Below the pieces are notes generated by a model, which was not told where the DNA came from, searched no databases, and was given only the letters and a program-made list of their open reading frames with translations. This document shows positions 59,514 to 64,000 of a stretch of DNA of 64,000 bases, one piece after another. The translations under genes and the position numbers were made by a program. Every line of letters begins with the position of its first letter. Position 1 is the first letter of the stretch. The DNA comes from Bradyrhizobium iriomotense (GTDB taxonomy: Bacteria > Pseudomonadota > Alphaproteobacteria > Rhizobiales > Xanthobacteraceae), in the NCBI RefSeq assembly GCF_030160715.1, contig NZ_BSOW01000021.1, positions 100,088-164,087 on the forward strand, in the 5' to 3' direction.

Positions 59514-62500
59514 ATGCCCACACGTCGCGAAGTGCTGGGGGCAGGCATGCTAAGCTTGGGCCTCAATTTATCCTCTGTCGCAGCCTTTGCGAAAGCGGCA
59601 CCTGTTGCCCAGGATATTGCGCCCGCTGCATACCGCTCGACGACGCAGACCTATTGCGCGGGCCAGTTCAACGGAGGTTCTACCTTCCTTCCGCCGTTTG
59701 GCGCTGAATGGTCTGTCAGCATCTGGGCGCGCATGCCGCCATCGACCACGAACTTTACCGGTGGCTATATCTTCAACATCGCAGTGTCGGGCACCACGCA
59801 ATCAAAGGCCACCGGCGACGGCACAGAGCAGCAACTCGCACTCGGCTACTCGGGGACCGTTCCCCTCAGCAACAGCGGTAACAGATTTAAGTTTTTCTTG
59901 GCAGGCACGGACAAGGCGCTAACAAAAATCTCGACCACGTCTTTGAACGGCACCGGCATTGATGCCGCCGCTTTCGGCATCTCGTCCGAAGCGCAGGACG
60001 ATCACAAGTATGAGAACCACCCGGCGCTTTATACGGTCCAGTACCGCAGCGGGAATATTGAGGTGTGGCAGACGTTCCGCAGCGAGCGGCCCCGCCTCAT
60101 CATGTCCAAGACCTGCACATTTACCGGGTTCGACAGCCCGCGGCTTTCTTGCACTTGGGGCACTTTGCTCAACCTGCAATTCAATTCGTCGGTTGAAGTC
60201 GAAATGCCGATCTACATGCCGGATCGGTCGCTTTCAGAGAATGAGATTGCTCAGATCGCCGACGGCATCAACCCCGTGACGCTCGGCAACTTCGCAAACG
60301 CACACCCGTTTGCAGTCATGCGGTTTGCGAGCATCTCGAACGGAGGATCAACCGGCAGCGACACTTCGTCGAAGGCGACACCGAACGACGGCAAGACGGT
60401 GACGTTGAACGGTCAGGTCTTCACCTTCAAGGATGCGCCCGTCGATCCAGTTCTGGATATTCAGACGGCAACGCACTCGGTTGCTTCCAATGCGTCCGTA
60501 AGCTCTACGACAGACGTCTTTACAAAAACAGCGCACGGCCTCCAAAACGATTGGAAGGTCACGGTGTCCGGCTCTAAGTGGACATCTGGCCTTCCCGCGG
60601 CGCAGTTCTACTATGTTGTGAACGCGGCGGCCGATACATGGCAACTGTCGCTGACGCAGGGCGGCGCGGCACTCGACATCGCGAACGGCAGCAGCGTTGT
60701 CGACGTCAACACGACACCGGAGACAATCAGTAAGCTGGTTGCCCGTCTGAACTCGCTGACGCCGCTTCAAGGCGGCGCGAGCGATGCGCAGTATATCCAC
60801 GTCGGCTCTGATGGGCTTGCCATCAAGCATCGCAACGCCGGCCCGGCTGGCGAAGCATTCGCCTTCGACACGACCTGCACGTCGAAGATGCCGACCGCGA
60901 AGCACCTTTCCTGCACCGCCATTCTGTTTACGGACGCGGCAGGGTTCGTCGATGGGATGGTCGGCTCCTACGGCGTCACGCGCACCCGCAACAACGCGTG
61001 GGTGACGACTGGTCTTGGCGAACTCGCGCCGAATACGCAGGTCACCGGCTCCGTCCGCATTGATAGTTGGGCCTGCGGCACCGTCATCCAGCACAAGGGC
61101 GCGATCGGTTATTTCAACCTGACCGGCATCTTCACTGGCGCTACGCCCGGAGGCGTGCTGATCAAGGTCACTGACCTTTCGTCCGGCTCGGTGGTGCAAG
61201 ATTGGACCTCCGTGACAGGCTTTGCGGCGGACGCCAGCGCCAAGACTTGGAGCGGAAGGTTTGCCTGCCCGAAGGGAAAACGCTGGCTTAGTTTCCAGCT
61301 GCGCAAACTCGGATCCAGTCAGGTCACTCAGCAGTCCACGGTTCCGATCGGCGTCGGCGAGGTCGTCATCCAACAGGGTGACAGCATCCAAGGCATCATG
61401 GGCAGCCTCTGCGCCGGCACGGTGACCCCGAACGGCTTCATCTCGCGCTACAACTATAGCGGAAGTGGCTCGTGGCAGCGCATGTATGGCAGTACGTCGA
61501 ACATTGCTGTGTTGGGCGCAGGCGAAGCCGTATACGCCAACAAGCTTTCAAACGACGGCGACTGTGTCGTCGGGATCATCAGCGTCGTCATTGGCGGCTC
61601 GAGAGTCTCCAATTTTACGGGCGCCCGCAACCTCGCCAACGTCAACGCTGCCCTAAACAAGATCGCGCTATGCGACACGTCGCAGGTAGCTTGTAAGGCT
61701 GGCTGGTACATCTGGGATCAAGGCGCGGCCGATAGCGGTAGCGGGTACGGCGCCAAACTTGACAGTCTATATTCGTGGGTGCGGACGAACTTCGGCAACG
61801 ACATCGTCTTCGGCGAAGTGTTCCTTTCGAACCGTCAGCCAAACGCGGCGGATGCTACGCAGGGTTACCAGTCGGTCCGCAAGGGGCAGGTCGACTGGAT
61901 TGCGAGCAAGATCGCCGATCCGCTGATCGTTGCCCTCTGCGACGATCACTTCTTCTGGTCCAACACCACGGACGGGGCACATCCGAAAGACGCCACTGAC
62001 ATGGAGCTCAGGGGCGAGATGCAAGCCATGTCCATGCTGAAGTATCGCGGCGTTTCGGCTTACGACGGTTTTGGTCCGATGCCGGTGTCGGCGACCCGCA
62101 GCGGTGCCGTTATCGACGTGAAGTTCCAGCACAACGGCGGCACAGGGCTTCAGACGTGGCAGGCCGGCAACGTCACCGGCTTTGACGTCGTCAAGGCGTC
62201 TGTAGGGTTCAACCCGTCGTACGTGGCGACCTTCGCCGCCGTCGATGCTACGGCGGATACCATCTCTTGGTCGGGGAACCCTGCCGCCAACGGCGACAAG
62301 GTCATAATTTCCCCAATCGCGACGATGCCGGGCGGCATCGCTAGGGGTACGGCTTACTATATTGTCAACAAAAGCGGCGACAGCGTGCAGCTTGCAACGA
62401 CGCCGGGCGGCTCTCCGATCGATATCACGTCGAACGGAAGCAGCGCGTGTGTCTTCGGCGTCACTCCGGTGCTAGACATCTCGTCAGCGATCATTCTTGA

Positions 62501-62756
62501 CGCCAACACGGTGCGTATCACGCTGGCTACTGATCCCGGTGAGGCTGTGCAGGTCAACTACTTGTGGGGCATGCCGGGGCGCAAGACGATCGACCCCGAT
62601 CCGAGGCTCAGCGTTTCGGGCAGGGAGGCTATGACGTCTCTGACCGCGCAGTCGAATATCCTGTTCGACAACTACGCCATGGCTTACGCGAGTACGCACC
62701 TCCCGGGCCGTCCCGCTCGCCCGACTTCAAGCGCGCCGCTGCAAACCGCCGCCTAA
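59514..62756 (+). CDS. Large exported SGNH-hydrolase protein with lectin-like and phage-tail-type domains
   Basis: This is a 1080-residue protein. The N-terminus has a Tat-like leader (TRREVLGAGMLSLGLNLSSV). Residues ~30-260 form a LamG/concanavalin-like domain (FGAEWSVSIWARMPPSTTNF; LYTVQYRSGNIEVWQTFRSE). An SGNH esterase domain has the nucleophile block VVIQQGDSIQGIMGS and the Asp/His block DGAHPKD. Two related beta modules carry the phage-tail pattern of TAHGLQNDWKVTVSG with FYYVVNAAADTWQLS, and GTAYYIVNKSGDSVQLATTP. It may bind and deacetylate surface polysaccharide. The start is inferred, as no close RBS is seen. GC is visibly lower than in core genes. Confidence 0.8.
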   Translation: MPTRREVLGAGMLSLGLNLSSVAAFAKAAPVAQDIAPAAYRSTTQTYCAGQFNGGSTFLPPFGAEWSVSIWARMPPSTTNFTGGYIFNIAVSGTTQSKATGDGTEQQLALGYSGTVPLSNSGNRFKFFLAGTDKALTKISTTSLNGTGIDAAAFGISSEAQDDHKYENHPALYTVQYRSGNIEVWQTFRSERPRLIMSKTCTFTGFDSPRLSCTWGTLLNLQFNSSVEVEMPIYMPDRSLSENEIAQIADGINPVTLGNFANAHPFAVMRFASISNGGSTGSDTSSKATPNDGKTVTLNGQVFTFKDAPVDPVLDIQTATHSVASNASVSSTTDVFTKTAHGLQNDWKVTVSGSKWTSGLPAAQFYYVVNAAADTWQLSLTQGGAALDIANGSSVVDVNTTPETISKLVARLNSLTPLQGGASDAQYIHVGSDGLAIKHRNAGPAGEAFAFDTTCTSKMPTAKHLSCTAILFTDAAGFVDGMVGSYGVTRTRNNAWVTTGLGELAPNTQVTGSVRIDSWACGTVIQHKGAIGYFNLTGIFTGATPGGVLIKVTDLSSGSVVQDWTSVTGFAADASAKTWSGRFACPKGKRWLSFQLRKLGSSQVTQQSTVPIGVGEVVIQQGDSIQGIMGSLCAGTVTPNGFISRYNYSGSGSWQRMYGSTSNIAVLGAGEAVYANKLSNDGDCVVGIISVVIGGSRVSNFTGARNLANVNAALNKIALCDTSQVACKAGWYIWDQGAADSGSGYGAKLDSLYSWVRTNFGNDIVFGEVFLSNRQPNAADATQGYQSVRKGQVDWIASKIADPLIVALCDDHFFWSNTTDGAHPKDATDMELRGEMQAMSMLKYRGVSAYDGFGPMPVSATRSGAVIDVKFQHNGGTGLQTWQAGNVTGFDVVKASVGFNPSYVATFAAVDATADTISWSGNPAANGDKVIISPIATMPGGIARGTAYYIVNKSGDSVQLATTPGGSPIDITSNGSSACVFGVTPVLDISSAIILDANTVRITLATDPGEAVQVNYLWGMPGRKTIDPDPRLSVSGREAMTSLTAQSNILFDNYAMAYASTHLPGRPARPTSSAPLQTAA

Positions 62757-63185
62757 AATTCAATGTCTCAGGGTAAGCGTCCATTTCTCGCACACTTTTC
62801 CTGTGCTTCGCCAACACGATCTGTTCTCGCTCTCGGTTTGCAGATGAGGAGAGCGAGATGGTGGACGAGAGTGGAGCGTGGACGCGTCAGAGCGAAGCTT
62901 TCTTCGCGGCCACCGCCAACTACCATGACCTGCGGACCTGCCTCACAAGCCCGAAGAAAGCTCAGGGCTAAGGGGCTGGTCGGCGGCTCCCCGGTCAGGA
63001 ATGGTGGTCGGGTTCGCCGCATGAACGGACGAACGGCAGTGGCAACGTCAGCGTGACGTCGGCTATGCGCGCTTACAACCCCGCAGATCCCGGCGAACCT
63101 GGTCCGCCCGATACTGCAACCGGCCCTTAACTATCAGAAGTTACAATGCTTGGCGGGGGCTTATTCCGTGTCTGAGGAGTAGAAT
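62757..63185. other. Intergenic region between the SGNH gene and the second 152-residue gene
   Basis: About 430 bases lack a convincing gene; frames on both strands look like chance. From 63040 it is direct repeat 2. Confidence 0.5.
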
Positions 63186-63665
63186 ATGACACGTGGACGT
63201 AAGCCGGGATCAAGGTCTGTGCATCCGGACGTTTTCCCTTTCATCTGGATTTCAGTCCGCGATTGGTGTGAGCGCGAAGAAGCGCGCACCGGAAAATCAT
63301 CCGTCAAAAAGGCTTGCGACGCGCTGGCAAGTATAGGCATTCGATCCGCTATTGGCGGGAACCGAGACGCCTTGGCGGATGCGAATGCCAAGCGAAAAAA
63401 GCGGTGGCCTTGCTTCGAAATCGATCCTGTCAGCTCGAGGCTGCGCCCTTCCGCAGCCGGATCGATCTTCATAAGCCACGCTATAACCAACGGAGACAGC
63501 TTACGGGCCCGATATTACGAGGCGAATCGAATCGCCAAGTCTGACCCGCGGGTGCGGGCCGCGTGGATCAAGATGTGGCGGCAAATGCAAGAGGCCGAGG
63601 CGCGCCAGGCCGCAGCAAAGCCGCGCAATCTTGTTGCGAATTAATTGTACAGGTCTGCCGAGCGA
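63040..63665 (+). repeat. Long direct repeat, copy 2
   Basis: This is the partner of 58766-59391. After the common end CTGCCGAGCGA it runs into the ParB-domain gene, whereas copy 1 runs into the SGNH gene. Confidence 0.92.
63186..63644 (+). CDS. 152-residue phage/island protein, copy 2
   Basis: It is identical to the protein at 58912-59370 except for Ser in place of Pro (SAAGSIFIS) and Lys in place of Asn (AWIKMWRQ). The promoter-proximal 100 bases are more diverged than the gene. It lies 67 bases upstream of the ParB-domain gene and is probably its operon partner, making this the likelier ancestral position. Confidence 0.78.
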   Translation: MTRGRKPGSRSVHPDVFPFIWISVRDWCEREEARTGKSSVKKACDALASIGIRSAIGGNRDALADANAKRKKRWPCFEIDPVSSRLRPSAAGSIFISHAITNGDSLRARYYEANRIAKSDPRVRAAWIKMWRQMQEAEARQAAAKPRNLVAN

Positions 63666-63711
63666 TCTGAGGGTAATTGAGATGCTCCGCCCATCAACCG
63701 GAGCACTCGAA

Positions 63712-64000
63712 ATGACCACGCCCGATCAGAAGCCTCCCGAACGCCCTGCCCGGGGGTCCGTAACAACGAAATCCGCACCGCGCCCCCGCCGCAACGTGGC
63801 GACGAATGTCGGTTTGATCGAGATCGAGATTCACTATCGTGCGGTGGTAGATCTCATTCTCGACTCCCGCAACCCACGGCAGCATTCCCAGGTTCAGGTG
63901 AACCTGATCGCGGACAGCATCCGCGAATTTGGGTTCGTCATGCCGATCGTGGTTGACGACACCCGGCAGGTGGTGATCGGGCACGGCCGGGTGCTCGCAG
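63712..64000 (+). CDS. ParB N-terminal (ParB/Srx-like nuclease) domain protein, truncated by window end
   Basis: The visible 96 residues have a basic Pro-rich start (MTTPDQKPPERPARGSVTTK). The ParB-type domain follows: LILDSRNPRQHSQVQVNLIA, DSIREFGFVMPIVVDDTRQV, and VIGHGRVLA. This GHGR form is common in phage and plasmid proteins where ParB domains are fused to DNA methyltransferases. GGAG lies 8 bases before the ATG. The remainder lies outside, so the fusion partner is unknown. Confidence 0.85.
   Translation, partial: MTTPDQKPPERPARGSVTTKSAPRPRRNVATNVGLIEIEIHYRAVVDLILDSRNPRQHSQVQVNLIADSIREFGFVMPIVVDDTRQVVIGHGRVLA

Noticed and set aside
62768..63022. 84-codon - strand frame after the SGNH gene
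   Set aside because: No recognisable protein and no RBS; probably chance.
63186..63644. Terminase small subunit as identity of the 152-residue protein
   Set aside because: The position near ParB is suggestive, but no terminase-type motif is visible and the duplication around the esterase gene does not fit; left as unknown.
58766..63665. Diversity-generating retroelement around the tail-like gene
   Set aside because: No reverse transcriptase and no template/variable repeat pair with A-specific differences; the direct repeats lie outside the tail-like gene.
1..64000. CRISPR array or intact tRNA/rRNA genes
   Set aside because: No regularly spaced repeats and no complete cloverleaf or rRNA signature were found on either strand.

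Overview
The window looks like a chromosome segment of an alphaproteobacterium of the Bradyrhizobium group. The evidence is high GC with strong third-position G/C bias, several interspersed palindromic repeats of the kind common in Bradyrhizobium genomes, many outer-membrane and Tat-exported proteins, and a gene repertoire (vanillate demethylase, GMC oxidoreductases, FecR/beta-barrel pair, caspase-like protein) typical of these soil bacteria. No rRNA gene, intact tRNA gene or CRISPR array was found.

Layout. 1-24 kb is mostly ordinary core and accessory chromosome: an exported caspase-like protein divergent from an OmpA-like protein with two CRP-like palindromes between them; a PMT-type glycosyltransferase; a FecR-domain protein overlapping a beta-barrel gene; small VOC/cupin/hydrolase genes; csbD, an FKBP isomerase and gamma-glutamyltransferase; trhO and slyX; a GGDEF sensor protein; convergent hemE and hemC; a tetR-GMC oxidoreductase pair divergent from a SnoaL-like gene; a GGDEF-EAL protein; and a VIT-like membrane protein translationally coupled to a TorF-type porin. 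24-42 kb holds an FAD monooxygenase-like enzyme and an exported amidohydrolase. These are followed by an insert of about 3 kb (lytic transglycosylase and a Pro-rich exported protein) bracketed by a partial duplication of the 3' end of vanB. Next come the vanA-vanR-vanB operon, pgm, a cytochrome c, an alpha/beta hydrolase, an unknown two-gene unit and an orphan response regulator.

42-59 kb alternates healthy operons with decayed DNA. The healthy units are a gluconate-dehydrogenase-like pair and a complete sugar-type ABC transporter, substrate-binding protein to ATPase. Between them lie an IS5 transposase remnant, an IS3 transposase tail, a tRNA 3'-half-like sequence, C-terminal stubs of an ABC-type binding protein family, a DNA-ligase fragment, a frameshifted phosphotransferase, a LivJ-type binding protein gene with a frameshift and an in-frame amber codon, and numerous short dispersed repeats. 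This is a graveyard or insertion hot spot.

59-64 kb appears to enter a prophage or phage-derived island. A 152-residue protein gene occurs twice in near-identical direct repeats of about 0.63 kb. These flank a very large exported SGNH-esterase protein with phage-tail-like domains, and a ParB-domain gene runs off the right edge. The repeat-flanked cassette is the most unusual structure seen. The best regulatory signals are the paired CRP-like sites, two TGTATACA sites upstream of vanA, and a palindrome between tetR and the SnoaL-like gene.
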